From contig CAJIZL010000007.1 of the NCBI GenBank assembly GCA_905182035.1, forward strand, positions 1-43,374: 43,374 nt of DNA. Direction: 5' to 3'. Below the pieces are notes generated by a model that saw only the letters and a program-made list of their open reading frames with translations, did no database searches and was not told the origin of the DNA. The DNA is from Oceanospirillaceae bacterium ASP10-02a (GTDB lineage Bacteria; Pseudomonadota; Gammaproteobacteria; Pseudomonadales; Balneatricaceae). Every line of letters begins with the position of its first letter. Positions within the stretch are counted from its first letter, which is position 1. Shown one piece after another: positions 9,034 to 18,039 of the stretch. The position numbers and the translations under genes are program-made.

Positions 9034-10872
9034 TTACAGCGTATTAACCTGATGCACGAGCTTAACTAAATCGTCAATGGCTGGAACCCCAATCACCGTT
9101 TCTGCATTCACTTGGCCCTTAGCGTTATAAAAAACTAATGCCGGAGGCCCCACTAAATTCATTGACTGCATTAGCTGTTGAGCAGCTGGGCTATTAACGG
9201 TGACATCCACTTTAATGACCTTAAAATCAGATAGAGCAAGTTGCACCCGGCTATCGGTAAACACAAAGCTATCCAATTCCTTACAGGAGATGCACCAATC
9301 AGCATAGAAATCTAACATAACAGGCTGCTTATCTAGTTTTGCCTGTCGTAATAACGCTGCTACCTCTTGGGGTAACACTTTGGAAAAGTTAAGACTACGC
9401 GGCACAGCTTGGGACATATCTTTGGATTCATTGGCAACAAGACTGCCTAGAGGCTGTAATAAGGTACCCGTACCGGCCAACTGCCCGACAGCTAACACCG
9501 TGCCATAAAGGCCTAAAAACATTGCTAATGTATAGCTTATTACTGCACCAGCCATTGTCTCTAAGGGGGGCTTCCAGCGATGATGCAAGGCCAAAACCAA
9601 GGCCATGACAATAGCTATTAATGCCACCAAAAGCAGCGTTAACTCTGGCCATACGCGGTCAGTCATCCATAGGGCCATTAGCAACATTAAGAAACCAAAA
9701 CCCACTTTAATTCGATGCATCCAAGGGCCCGTTTTCGGAATCCATTTACTCGCCGACGTGCCCACTAACAGTAATGGCAAACCCATACCAAAACCCATAG
9801 CAAACAGGGCAAGGCCGCCCGTGGCAGCATCCCCAGTTTGGGCGATAAATAGCAACGCACCAGCAAGTGGCGCTGCTACACATGGGCCCACCACTAATGC
9901 AGACAATATGCCCATGACCGCCACGCCAGTATATTGACCACCTAATTGGTTATTGCTAATGGCATTGATTTTATTTTGAATGGCCTGTGGTATTTGCACA
10001 TTAATCCAGCCAAACATGGCCACAGAAAACAGCACAAACAATGTTGCTGTAGTGCCTATCACTGCAGGGTGTTGCAAAGCAATTTGTACATTGGCTCCAC
10101 TTAATCCTGCAACTAACCCTGCCACACTGTATGTGGCTGCCATAGACAACACATAAATGAAAGACAATAAAAAACTTTTGGTTGGACCAGGCTTGGGGTT
10201 CAGGCCAACAATGATGCTCGATAAAATCGGCACCATAGGTAATACACATGGAGTAAACGCTAAAGCTAGACCCGCTAACAAGAAAATTACTAACAAGGTA
10301 GCAATGGACGTGTTTTCCAGGTTTTGTATAAACCAATTGGCATTAGTGCTGCTAGTTTTGGACCAGTCTGTTGCTCCTAAAGATAATGATTGGCTATCTG
10401 CTGTAACGGTGTTAATCGCTGTAAGTGCAATAGTCGTAATTTGTGGCGGGTAGCAAACGCCTCCAGTCCAACAACCTTGGTAATGAATGGTGAGGTGAGT
10501 TGCAGCAGTATTTGAGCTAGGTAATGCACCTGTTACACGGAGCTGCCTATAATAAACTTTTGTAGTGCCAAACACAGGGTCTTGCTTAATTACTGCGGGG
10601 GGTAATAACACCTGTTCTAGAGGCTGGTTATTAGACGTGGTAAAAACCAATTTATCTTGATAGAGGTAATAATCGTCAGCAATGGTCCACATCACTTCAA
10701 TTTTATCATTATACTGTTGGGCACTGATGGCAAAGGCCTGATCTGCGGGCAACGGGTGCTTGGTAGTACTGAACAATGCTGCTTGAGCCTGCACTGGCAA
10801 TAGTAAGCACATGAATACGGCAAGGATTAGACCAATAACCAATGAGCGGCTCTTTATACCCAGTATTGCCAT
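9034..10872 (-). CDS. dsbD: Thiol:disulfide interchange protein DsbD
   Basis: DsbD carries reducing power from cytoplasmic thioredoxin across the inner membrane to DsbC, DsbG and CcmG-type periplasmic partners. All three redox pairs are present in the 612 residues. The periplasmic alpha domain, after a signal peptide ending about QAQA, has Cys134 and Cys140 (CWTGGVC). The membrane beta domain has Cys209 (TPCVLPMVP) and Cys331 (GPCVAAPL), with about eight helices. The C-terminal thioredoxin-like gamma domain has Cys527 and Cys530 (DWCISCKE). It is slightly longer than the E. coli protein. It is divergent from the DAHP synthase gene across 152 bp in which I could not assign promoters with confidence. 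Confidence 0.96.
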   Translation of the reverse strand: MAILGIKSRSLVIGLILAVFMCLLLPVQAQAALFSTTKHPLPADQAFAISAQQYNDKIEVMWTIADDYYLYQDKLVFTTSNNQPLEQVLLPPAVIKQDPVFGTTKVYYRQLRVTGALPSSNTAATHLTIHYQGCWTGGVCYPPQITTIALTAINTVTADSQSLSLGATDWSKTSSTNANWFIQNLENTSIATLLVIFLLAGLALAFTPCVLPMVPILSSIIVGLNPKPGPTKSFLLSFIYVLSMAATYSVAGLVAGLSGANVQIALQHPAVIGTTATLFVLFSVAMFGWINVQIPQAIQNKINAISNNQLGGQYTGVAVMGILSALVVGPCVAAPLAGALLFIAQTGDAATGGLALFAMGFGMGLPLLLVGTSASKWIPKTGPWMHRIKVGFGFLMLLMALWMTDRVWPELTLLLVALIAIVMALVLALHHRWKPPLETMAGAVISYTLAMFLGLYGTVLAVGQLAGTGTLLQPLGSLVANESKDMSQAVPRSLNFSKVLPQEVAALLRQAKLDKQPVMLDFYADWCISCKELDSFVFTDSRVQLALSDFKVIKVDVTVNSPAAQQLMQSMNLVGPPALVFYNAKGQVNAETVIGVPAIDDLVKLVHQVNTL

Positions 10873-11024
10873 GATCCGTTTCTCTTAAATACGATTTAGG
10901 TGAGATTCATTTGTTTGTGGGCCTTTACTTGTGTTACAAAGGACGGCTTGATTATAGCGTTTAGACCTCACCATAAGCCAACATTTACCCGCTTTTACTA
11001 TTAGTTATTTTATAGAGACAAACT

Positions 11025-12104
11025 ATGACCGATCGTCGCATCGAAGACCTGAATATTGCTAGCCAACAGGTTCTTACATCCCCTGAGGATCTGAAAAACC
11101 AACTGCCCACCACTAGTATGATCGCTGATGGTGTAATGCAGGCTCGTCAAACCATCAAAAATATCTTAGATGGCAAAGACCACCGACTATTTGTGGTGAT
11201 TGGGCCCTGTTCTATCCATGATACCGAAGCTGCTTTAGATTATGGACGCCGCTTGGCCTTGTTGGCGAACGAGCTAAAAGACACGCTCTATATCGTCATG
11301 CGGGTATATTTTGAAAAACCACGTACTACAGTAGGCTGGAAAGGTCTAATTAATGATCCTCATCTAGACGGCACATTTGATATTGAAACGGGCTTGCACA
11401 TAGGTCGTAAGCTCATGCTGGACTTAGCCGCTATGGGTTTACCCTTGGCAACAGAGGCGCTAGATCCTATTTCACCACAGTATCAATCAGACTTGTGGAG
11501 TTGGGCGGCCATCGGTGCGCGAACTACAGAGTCTCAAACCCATCGCGAAATGTCATCTGGTTTGTCCTGCCCCATTGGTTTTAAAAATGGTACTGACGGT
11601 GGCTTAACCGTTGCCTTTAATGCGTTAGAGTCTATGGCATCGCCCCATTCGTTCCTGGGCATTAACCCCCATGGTCAAGTGTCGATCACCCGCACCAGTG
11701 GCAATGAGTATGGCCACGTCGTGTTGCGAGGTGGTGGTGGAAAACCAAACTACGATTCAGTTAACGTGGCTCTATGCGAACAAGCGCTTGCGAAAGATCG
11801 TTTGTCTGGCAATATCATGGTGGACTGTAGCCATGCCAACTCCAGCAAAGACCCGTCTATACAGCCCTTGGTGATGGATAACATTGCGCAACAAATTAAT
11901 GAAGGCAATGACTCTATTGTTGGCCTGATGATCGAGAGTAACATTAACTGGGGTAACCAATCTATTCCACAAGATTTGTCTGAATTACAATACGGTGTGT
12001 CTGTCACAGACGCTTGTATAGACTGGGATACAACAGAAACCAGCATGCGTGAACTCGCCAGCAAATTGAAGCAGAGCTTGCCTAAACGGCTTCGCCTAGG
12101 ATAA
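11025..12104 (+). CDS. Class I DAHP synthase (3-deoxy-7-phosphoheptulonate synthase)
   Basis: This enzyme joins phosphoenolpyruvate and erythrose 4-phosphate in the first step of the shikimate pathway. The 359-residue protein is of the AroF/AroG/AroH type: metal ligand Cys62 in GPCSIHD, YFEKPRTTVGWKG, GARTTESQxHRE and DCSHANSSK are all present. The sequence does not show me which aromatic amino acid inhibits it, so I leave the isoenzyme letter open. The gene stands alone and ends at a strong terminator shared with nfuA. Confidence 0.93.
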   Translation: MTDRRIEDLNIASQQVLTSPEDLKNQLPTTSMIADGVMQARQTIKNILDGKDHRLFVVIGPCSIHDTEAALDYGRRLALLANELKDTLYIVMRVYFEKPRTTVGWKGLINDPHLDGTFDIETGLHIGRKLMLDLAAMGLPLATEALDPISPQYQSDLWSWAAIGARTTESQTHREMSSGLSCPIGFKNGTDGGLTVAFNALESMASPHSFLGINPHGQVSITRTSGNEYGHVVLRGGGGKPNYDSVNVALCEQALAKDRLSGNIMVDCSHANSSKDPSIQPLVMDNIAQQINEGNDSIVGLMIESNINWGNQSIPQDLSELQYGVSVTDACIDWDTTETSMRELASKLKQSLPKRLRLG

Positions 12105-12120
12105 ACCATTCTTCAAAGGC

Positions 12121-12150
12121 AAAAAAACCAGCTAAAATGCTGGTTTTTTT
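12121..12150. terminator. Bidirectional rho-independent terminator between the DAHP synthase gene and nfuA
   Basis: AAAAAAACCAGC and GCTGGTTTTTTT pair around a TAAAAT loop. The A-run and T-run make it work in both directions, for the plus-strand DAHP synthase gene and the minus-strand nfuA. Confidence 0.9.
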
Positions 12151-12165
12151 TGGTTAAGAAAAGCA

Positions 12166-12759
12166 CTACATATAAGCGTTCTCTGTATTGGAGTGGTCTG
12201 TGACATCCCGTACTGCACCGATGCCAGGAATTCGCTCTTTTAAGGTTTTTTCAACACCTTCCTTAAGGGTTAGTGAAACAGAACTGCAACCCTGGCAACC
12301 GCCACCAAATTTTAATACCGCCACATTACCTTCTTCTTCTGCCACCACGCCTACCAAACTTACATCACCACCGTGGGAGGCTAAACCTGGATTAATTTCT
12401 GTATATAGGTAATAGTTAACTTGAGCATCTAATGGACTATCTGCGGTCACTTGAGGCATTTTAGCATTCGGAGCCTTAATAGTGAGCTGGCCACCCATGC
12501 GGTCTGAACTATAGTCAATAAAGGCTTCATCCAAGTAGTCTACGCTGGCTGGATCGACATAGACCCTAAATTTCTCTAGATCTGAGAACTCATCAGTAAT
12601 TTTAACTTCATCTGGGCGACAGTACGCTAAGCAAGTTTCAGCGTTTGGAGTGCCTGGGTCAGTGACAAAAATACGCACTGAAATTCCTTCTACATCTTGC
12701 TTTGAAAGCAATTCTGCTAAATATTCTTGGGCGCTGGGGGTGATGTCTATGTAATCCAC
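12166..12759 (-). CDS. nfuA: Fe/S biogenesis protein NfuA
   Basis: NfuA is an Fe-S cluster carrier that delivers [4Fe-4S] to targets such as aconitase, especially under iron limitation or oxidative stress. It has an N-terminal degenerate A-type domain (about residues 1-100, lacking the full cysteine set) and a C-terminal Nfu domain with the CxxC Cys155/Cys158 in [10 protein letters not shown] place the start at a GTG (12759). AAGGA lies about 6-7 nt upstream, whereas the longer frame to 12780 would begin with a TTG without a ribosome-binding site. The 197-residue product is close to E. coli NfuA in length. Confidence 0.92.
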   Translation of the reverse strand: MDYIDITPSAQEYLAELLSKQDVEGISVRIFVTDPGTPNAETCLAYCRPDEVKITDEFSDLEKFRVYVDPASVDYLDEAFIDYSSDRMGGQLTIKAPNAKMPQVTADSPLDAQVNYYLYTEINPGLASHGGDVSLVGVVAEEEGNVAVLKFGGGCQGCSSVSLTLKEGVEKTLKERIPGIGAVRDVTDHSNTENAYM

Positions 12760-12874
12760 TGTTTTTTCCTTTGTTACCAACTACATGAGTATCCCTTAGG
12801 GACTCAACTCTTAGGCTATTATATACCCTACTGTTTTACTTGGGTATTCATTTTAAAGACTTGATAAAAAAGCA

Positions 12875-12880
12875 TATAAT
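12875..12880 (+). promoter_or_regulatory. Possible -10 box upstream of the MATE gene
   Basis: A perfect TATAAT lies 54 nt before the MATE ATG in an AT-rich stretch. The hexamer 17 nt further upstream (TTTAAA) is a poor -35, so this is a candidate only. Confidence 0.35.
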
Positions 12881-12933
12881 GATGTCTCGCTAGATTAAAA
12901 AAACCTACTAGACATCTGTTAAGCAAACTATAC

Positions 12934-14292
12934 ATGAGCAATCCTCAAACAAATGATTTTTATTATTCTCGTGAACCTACATTGGCTAATTTATGGCGCA
13001 TTGCGGCGCCATTAAGTGGGGCAATGTTATCGCAAGCTATAGTGGGCCTAGTAGATACCGCCCTTGTTGGGCACTTGGGTGGTTTAGCTCTAGCAAGTGT
13101 AAGCATTGGTAGTTATCTAGTGTTTATTTTGGTAGCCATCATTACTGGGTTCGGCATCGGCTGGCATGGCCTAGTATCTCAATATGCCCAGTCCCATATA
13201 GGGTTGCTGGGTTTAGGTTTGGTATACGGGGTTTTGATCTCAGTTTGTTTGGGTATAGCTGGCGCCTATGCTGCTGACGATGTGATCAATTTGTTTGTTT
13301 TGGATGATCGCATTAATAGCCTTGCAGTTTATTATGGTCAATCTCGCCTTTGGGCGTTACCTGCCATTGTGATAAGCATTGCAGCTAGAATTTATTGGAG
13401 TGAACGAAGTACTCCGTGGCAATATACCAAACTAATTTTACTTGCACATCTAGCTAATGTACCAATTAGTTATGGCCTCATTTACGGTATTGGTGGGTTG
13501 CCCGCCATGGGGGCAGTGGGTGCCGGAGTGGGCACCAGTATTGCACTTTGGTTAGGTGTTTTGTTACAGCTGGTTTTGTTATATAGGCGCAACTTAAGGT
13601 ACGTGGATTTTCGTTGTCAATTTAGCGTAGAAAACTGGCTATTGCTATTACGTTTTACTTGGCCGCCTATGCTACAACAGTTGGTGTTTGCTTTACATTT
13701 AGCTGTGTTTTTATGGCTCTTGAGCCAACTCGGGTCCTCCGCAATGGCTGCCTCTTTTGCAGTGCTAAATGTCGGGCTCTTGCTAGTTCTGCCAGCCATT
13801 GGCTTAGGTCAGGCGGCCTTATCCCTTGTAGGCAGTGCCTTGACGAAAAAAGACAAAATACGAGCCATAGGGTGGAGTAAATTAATTATGCGCACAGGTA
13901 TACTTACTGCGCTAGCACTAACAGTATTGCTTGGGTTTATAAGCCAATGGTTGTCCCAACTGTTACTTGTTAATCGGGATTTACAACAACTGATGGCCAC
14001 CGCCTTACCTTGGTATGCCATGGCCATGATTTTAGAAACCACAATCATCATTTTAAGCCGCTTCGTGCTGCTAACGGGCTTACGAAAGACCGTATTAATA
14101 CTGGTGAGTGCTAGCCAATGGCTGTTGTTCTTGCCATTATTGGCTTGGCTAGCGCCAAGTTATGGGTTTATGGCTGTGTGGTGGTTACATATTGGTTACC
14201 GAATGCTTGCGGCTTTACTTCTTTGGCTGGTGTGGCGACATTATATAAATGGCTTACCTATGGGCCAAAACTTTTCACCAAACAAGGAATAA
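12934..14292 (+). CDS. MATE-family multidrug/Na+ exporter (DinF-like)
   Basis: The 452-residue protein is almost entirely hydrophobic, with about twelve membrane helices arranged as two MatE halves. The opening LWRIAAPLSGAMLSQAIVGLVDTALVGHLGG is typical of the DinF branch of the MATE family (written here only as position: residues 20-50). MATE proteins export cationic drugs or metabolites in exchange for Na+ or H+. The substrate cannot be read from the sequence. The antiporter gene starts 2 nt after its stop, so both are likely on one transcript. The ATG at 12934 is followed by a normal N-terminus, although the ribosome-binding site is weak. Confidence 0.88.
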   Translation: MSNPQTNDFYYSREPTLANLWRIAAPLSGAMLSQAIVGLVDTALVGHLGGLALASVSIGSYLVFILVAIITGFGIGWHGLVSQYAQSHIGLLGLGLVYGVLISVCLGIAGAYAADDVINLFVLDDRINSLAVYYGQSRLWALPAIVISIAARIYWSERSTPWQYTKLILLAHLANVPISYGLIYGIGGLPAMGAVGAGVGTSIALWLGVLLQLVLLYRRNLRYVDFRCQFSVENWLLLLRFTWPPMLQQLVFALHLAVFLWLLSQLGSSAMAASFAVLNVGLLLVLPAIGLGQAALSLVGSALTKKDKIRAIGWSKLIMRTGILTALALTVLLGFISQWLSQLLLVNRDLQQLMATALPWYAMAMILETTIIILSRFVLLTGLRKTVLILVSASQWLLFLPLLAWLAPSYGFMAVWWLHIGYRMLAALLLWLVWRHYINGLPMGQNFSPNKE

Positions 14293-14294
14293 GG

Positions 14295-15482
14295 ATGCAT
14301 ACGGAATCGGTCATATTTTCATTTTTCTTAATCTTTACAGGCGCAGCCCTGCTAGCCACCTTATCGTTGTATTTTAGACAGCCATTACTTTTAGCCTACA
14401 TTGTTTTAGGCGCCATATTGGGGCCCTTTGGTCTTGAATGGGTTGTGGATACAGAGTTGTTGGCTGATGTTGCCCATGTTGGCATTATTTTCCTGTTGTT
14501 TCTGATCGGTCTTGATATGCAGCCTAGCCATTTGCTACAGATGTTACGCAAAGGCTACATGGTTGCGTTTATAAGTTCCGTAGCTTTTGCTCTATTAGGA
14601 TTTGTCGTGGGTTATGGTTTCGGCTTCAGCATGATAGAAAGCCTTATTATCGGCGCATCTACCATGTTCTCCAGTACAATTATTGGTATCAAACTACTAC
14701 CCACAACTGTGCTGCATCATAAACAAACTGGTGAGCTCGTAGTGGGTCTATTGTTGCTACAAGATCTATTAGCTATTATTCTATTAACCCTGTTAACAAC
14801 TTTAGGCCAACAATTTAGTCAGGGATTAGAGCTATCCTTAAGTGCTGATTTATTAATAAGCCTTGGGGCTTTGCCGATGGTCATGTTAGCTGCACTGGGT
14901 TTTGTTCGTTGGGTGCTGTTGCCACTCATTAAGCGATTTGATCGTTTTCACGAATACATATTTCTTTTGGCCCTAGGCTGGTGTTTAGGTTTAGCTGAAT
15001 TGGCTCACAGTATTGGTTTGTCTGCTGAAATTGGTGCTTTTATTGCGGGAGTAAGCTTAGCCTCTAGCCTGATTAGCCAGTACATTGCCATTAACTTAAA
15101 ACCTATAAGAGATTTCTTTTTAGTGTTATTTTTCTTTTCAATAGGTGCCAGTTTTAACTTCCCCCTTATGCACTCTATTTGGTTTCAGTGCTTGGTGTTA
15201 GCAACCCTAGTCGTTACCATTAAGCCTGTTGTATTTGGCTGGATTATTAGGCCTATTTGTAAATCTAAGGCGACCTCGTGGGAGGTTGGTTTTAGGTTAG
15301 GCCAAACTAGCGAGTTTTCAATTTTAATTGCCACCTTGGCAGCTTCTAGCATGTTGATTAGTGAATCGGCCTCACTACTCATTCAAGCCACTGCAATCTT
15401 AACGTTTGTGGCATCTTCTTACCTTGTAGTGTGGAACTTTAAGTCACCTATAGCAGTAAAAGATCATTTACGACACGACTAA
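14295..15482 (+). CDS. CPA2-family cation:proton antiporter (KefB/KefC-like membrane domain only)
   Basis: The frame is open from 14118 inside the MATE gene, but the ATG at 14295 has AAGGAA 7 nt upstream and gives a clean hydrophobic N-terminus, so the protein has 395 residues. It has about twelve helices of the Na+/H+ exchanger domain, with LLFLIGLDMQPSHL and FSSTIIGIKLLP as family features. KefB and KefC have in addition a C-terminal nucleotide-binding (RCK) domain, which is absent here. The protein is therefore a short CPA2 antiporter exchanging K+ or Na+ for H+, with no visible glutathione or NAD control domain. Ion specificity is unknown. Confidence 0.87.
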   Translation: MHTESVIFSFFLIFTGAALLATLSLYFRQPLLLAYIVLGAILGPFGLEWVVDTELLADVAHVGIIFLLFLIGLDMQPSHLLQMLRKGYMVAFISSVAFALLGFVVGYGFGFSMIESLIIGASTMFSSTIIGIKLLPTTVLHHKQTGELVVGLLLLQDLLAIILLTLLTTLGQQFSQGLELSLSADLLISLGALPMVMLAALGFVRWVLLPLIKRFDRFHEYIFLLALGWCLGLAELAHSIGLSAEIGAFIAGVSLASSLISQYIAINLKPIRDFFLVLFFFSIGASFNFPLMHSIWFQCLVLATLVVTIKPVVFGWIIRPICKSKATSWEVGFRLGQTSEFSILIATLAASSMLISESASLLIQATAILTFVASSYLVVWNFKSPIAVKDHLRHD

Positions 15483-15513
15483 AAAAGCCCCCGCAGGATG
15501 CTTGTTGGGGCTT
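15481..15513 (-). terminator. Rho-independent terminator of gor
   Basis: AAGCCCC (15485-15491) pairs with GGGGCTT (15507-15513). The run of six A (15481-15486) becomes a T-tract when read on the minus strand, so it ends the leftward gor transcript. It abuts the antiporter stop codon. Confidence 0.75.
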
Positions 15514-15553
15514 GATAATTTCACGCATACGACGCTTACTCTGCACTATGGGT

Positions 15554-16903
15554 TTAGCTTGCTGTCCTCATAGTCACCAATTCTTCTGCGCTGGTAGGGT
15601 GAATACCAATGGTTGCATCAAAATCAGCCTTAGTGGCACCGACCTTCATAGCCACCGCAAAACCTTGTAGCATTTCACCAGCGCCTTCTCCTACAATATG
15701 TAAGCCAATGACTCGATCCGAAGTAGTATCAACAATTAACTTCATAAAACTACGTTCATTACTGCCACTTAAGGTGTGTTTCATGGGCTTAAAGTCAGAA
15801 CGGTAAACAGTAATTTCGCCATGTTCCTTTAAGGCTTGATGTTCTGTTAATCCAATAGTACCGACGTTAGGCTGGGTAAAAACGGCTGTTGGAATAAGGT
15901 TATAGTCCATATACTTGGTACTATCACCATACCAGTGATTTACCAAGGTCATGGCCTCGGCTAATGCTACTGGTGTCAGTTCAATGCCTCCAGTGACATC
16001 TCCCAAAGCATATATATTGTCTATATTGGTCTGGAATTTGTCATTTACTGCGATGGTGCCCTGACGAGTTGTCTCTATACCTAAAGCTTCCAGACCAATG
16101 CCTGTCAACCGGGGTTTGCGCCCAATAGCCATTAATACTTGATCAACCTCTGTGCTAGTGCCATCTGCAAAGGTTACTAACAAGCTATGGTCGGCCTGGC
16201 GATCAACGTTGCTCACTTGGCTTTGGTAGTTCATTTCAATGCCCTGCTTACGCATTTCTTGATCAACAAAACGCCGCACATCGTCATCAAAGCTGCGCAT
16301 GATAAGGTCACCGCGGTATGACACCTGTACTTGGCTGCCTAAGCCTTGAAAAATACAAGCAAACTCAAGGGCAATGTAACCGGCACCCACAACTAACAAT
16401 CGTTTTGGAAACTCTAGAAGATCAAATATCTCATCTGAGCTAATTAATACGTCAGCATAATCGACGTCAGGGATATTTGGTGCACCACCCGTTGCAATCA
16501 CAATACGTTCTGCAGTGTAATTGGTGCCACCTACAGTTACGGTATGTCTATCCTTGAGACTGGCATAACCACGAATAATTTGGGCGCCTGAATTATCGAG
16601 CAGATTAGCATAAATATTGTTAAGGCGGCTGATTTCAGTTTTCTTATTGGCCACTAAGGTAGGCCAGTGGAACTTAGCTGAAGCTACGCTCCATCCAAAA
16701 CCTTTTGCATTTTCGAAATCATGGCTAAAGTGACTGGCGTAGGTGTAAAGCTTTTTAGGCACGCAGCCTACATTTACACAAGTACCGCCTAATGCACGGT
16801 CATCAGCAATAGCTACCCTTGCACCTTCACTTGCCGCCATACGTGCAGCTCGTACGCCACCTGAACCCGCACCAATCACAAATACATCAAAATCAAATAT
16901 CAT
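15554..16903 (-). CDS. gor: Glutathione-disulfide reductase Gor
   Basis: Gor reduces oxidised glutathione with NADPH in the cytoplasm. The 449-residue flavoprotein has the FAD-binding motif GAGSGG near the N-terminus, the redox-active pair Cys42 and Cys47 in GGTCVNVGCVPKK, an NADPH-binding segment VVGAGYIALEFA, and the C-terminal proton donor pair His435 and Glu440 in GIHPTSAEE. Length and residue positions nearly match E. coli Gor. The sequence around Cys42 and the C-terminus separate it from lipoamide dehydrogenase and mercuric reductase. It is divergent from xthA across about 160 bp. Confidence 0.94.
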   Translation of the reverse strand: MIFDFDVFVIGAGSGGVRAARMAASEGARVAIADDRALGGTCVNVGCVPKKLYTYASHFSHDFENAKGFGWSVASAKFHWPTLVANKKTEISRLNNIYANLLDNSGAQIIRGYASLKDRHTVTVGGTNYTAERIVIATGGAPNIPDVDYADVLISSDEIFDLLEFPKRLLVVGAGYIALEFACIFQGLGSQVQVSYRGDLIMRSFDDDVRRFVDQEMRKQGIEMNYQSQVSNVDRQADHSLLVTFADGTSTEVDQVLMAIGRKPRLTGIGLEALGIETTRQGTIAVNDKFQTNIDNIYALGDVTGGIELTPVALAEAMTLVNHWYGDSTKYMDYNLIPTAVFTQPNVGTIGLTEHQALKEHGEITVYRSDFKPMKHTLSGSNERSFMKLIVDTTSDRVIGLHIVGEGAGEMLQGFAVAMKVGATKADFDATIGIHPTSAEELVTMRTAS

Positions 16904-17063
16904 AGGGACAAATCTCTACAGCCGAGTTATATGTTCAAGGAAAACCAACGGAAACTCAATGACAGCCGTTCTAACCCATCACTATTTCCATTACAATAGT
17001 GCAAAGTTTATCAGCCTTCCAGCGTTATTGTTGGTTTTAAATCACCTTAGTCGAGTTAAAAAA

Positions 17064-17879
17064 ATGCATCTCGTATCCTTTAATATTAATAGTATCCGTG
17101 CACGCATCCCACAGTTGGAAGCCATTGTAAGTCAATATCAGCCGGCCGTTATTGGCTTGCAAGAAACTAAGGTTCAGGATCTTGAATTTCCTATAGAAGA
17201 GACACAACGATTAGGCTACGAGACGATTTTTCATGGTCAAAAAGGTCATTATGGTGTGGCATTAATGACCAATCTGCCAATATTAAAGGTTATTAAAGGT
17301 CTGCCTGGCGATACTGAAGATTCTCAACGGCGCCTTGTAGGTGCTGTATTACAGTTGCCTAACGGAGATACTATTACCGTATTCAATGGTTACTTTCCTC
17401 AAGGGGAAAACGTTGAGCACGTTAGTAAATTTCCTGCTAAACGAGATTTCTATGCAGGCCTCACCACCCTTTTGAATACAGAATACAAGAACACAGATCA
17501 TCTGGTGGTAATGGGTGATATTAATGTTGCCGCCCAAGACATAGACATAGGCATAGGGGAAGACAATCGTAAGCGTTGGCTTAAGTCAGGTAAGGCCAGC
17601 TTTCAGCCCCAAGAACGCCAATGGTTGAATGATCTTCGTCAATTTGGGCTCACAGACAGCTACCGTCTATTACACCCTCAATCTGAGTATTACTCGTGGT
17701 TTGATTACCGCAGCAGAGGTTTTGAGGGTGAACCTAGGCGTGGGCTGCGCATTGACCAAATACTGTTAACTAAAAGTTTGCTCGATTGCTGTAACAAGGC
17801 AGATATCGATTATGTAGTACGCGGCATGGAAAAACCGTCGGATCATTGCCCAATTTTTGTTGAGCTAAATATAACTTAA
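17064..17879 (+). CDS. xthA: Exodeoxyribonuclease III (AP endonuclease) XthA-type
   Basis: The enzyme incises DNA at abasic sites and removes 3' blocking groups in base excision repair. The 271-residue protein has the exonuclease/endonuclease/phosphatase fold: FNINSIRARIPQL, metal ligand Glu in GLQETKVQD, MGDINVAAQDID, and SDHCPIFVEL at the C-terminus carrying the catalytic Asp-His. The frame is open from 16959, but the ATG at 17064 gives the invariant beginning (MxLVSFNINS), so I trimmed the extra 35 residues. The ribosome-binding site is weak. It could be named xth or exoA in other genomes. Confidence 0.92.
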   Translation: MHLVSFNINSIRARIPQLEAIVSQYQPAVIGLQETKVQDLEFPIEETQRLGYETIFHGQKGHYGVALMTNLPILKVIKGLPGDTEDSQRRLVGAVLQLPNGDTITVFNGYFPQGENVEHVSKFPAKRDFYAGLTTLLNTEYKNTDHLVVMGDINVAAQDIDIGIGEDNRKRWLKSGKASFQPQERQWLNDLRQFGLTDSYRLLHPQSEYYSWFDYRSRGFEGEPRRGLRIDQILLTKSLLDCCNKADIDYVVRGMEKPSDHCPIFVELNIT

Positions 17880-17943
17880 AGCCGTATAACAATTTTAATT
17901 AATATGCTTTTTGGTTATAATGGATGGCTTGAATACATTAATG

Positions 17944-17979
17944 ACATTGTAAATACTATTTTAGATTGGTCTACAATGT
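17944..17979. repeat. Spaced inverted repeat upstream of the ArsR-type gene
   Basis: ACATTGTA (17944-17951) and TACAATGT (17972-17979) form perfect 8-bp arms separated by 20 bp. They lie in the leader of the ArsR regulator and may be regulatory; no role is proven. Confidence 0.4.
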
Positions 17980-17982
17980 GCA

Positions 17983-17994
17983 GTAACTAGTTAC
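17983..17994. promoter_or_regulatory. Perfect 12-bp palindrome before the ArsR-type gene
   Basis: GTAACTAGTTAC is a perfect palindrome 45 nt before the ATG of the regulator, a position typical of an autoregulatory operator. The sequence does not match a published HlyU or BigR box that I can recall. Confidence 0.35.
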
Positions 17995-18039
17995 CCTTTG
18001 ACTCAAAAGCACTATTATAAGTGCGGAGAAAATCGTCCC

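Noticed and set aside
14118-14294. Extension of the antiporter frame into the MATE gene
   Set aside because: It lies inside the MATE coding region in another frame, and the ATG at 14295 has a good ribosome-binding site.
16959-17063. In-frame N-terminal extension of xthA
   Set aside because: The family N-terminus begins exactly at 17064, and the upstream 35 codons have no similarity to exonuclease III; this is leader DNA.
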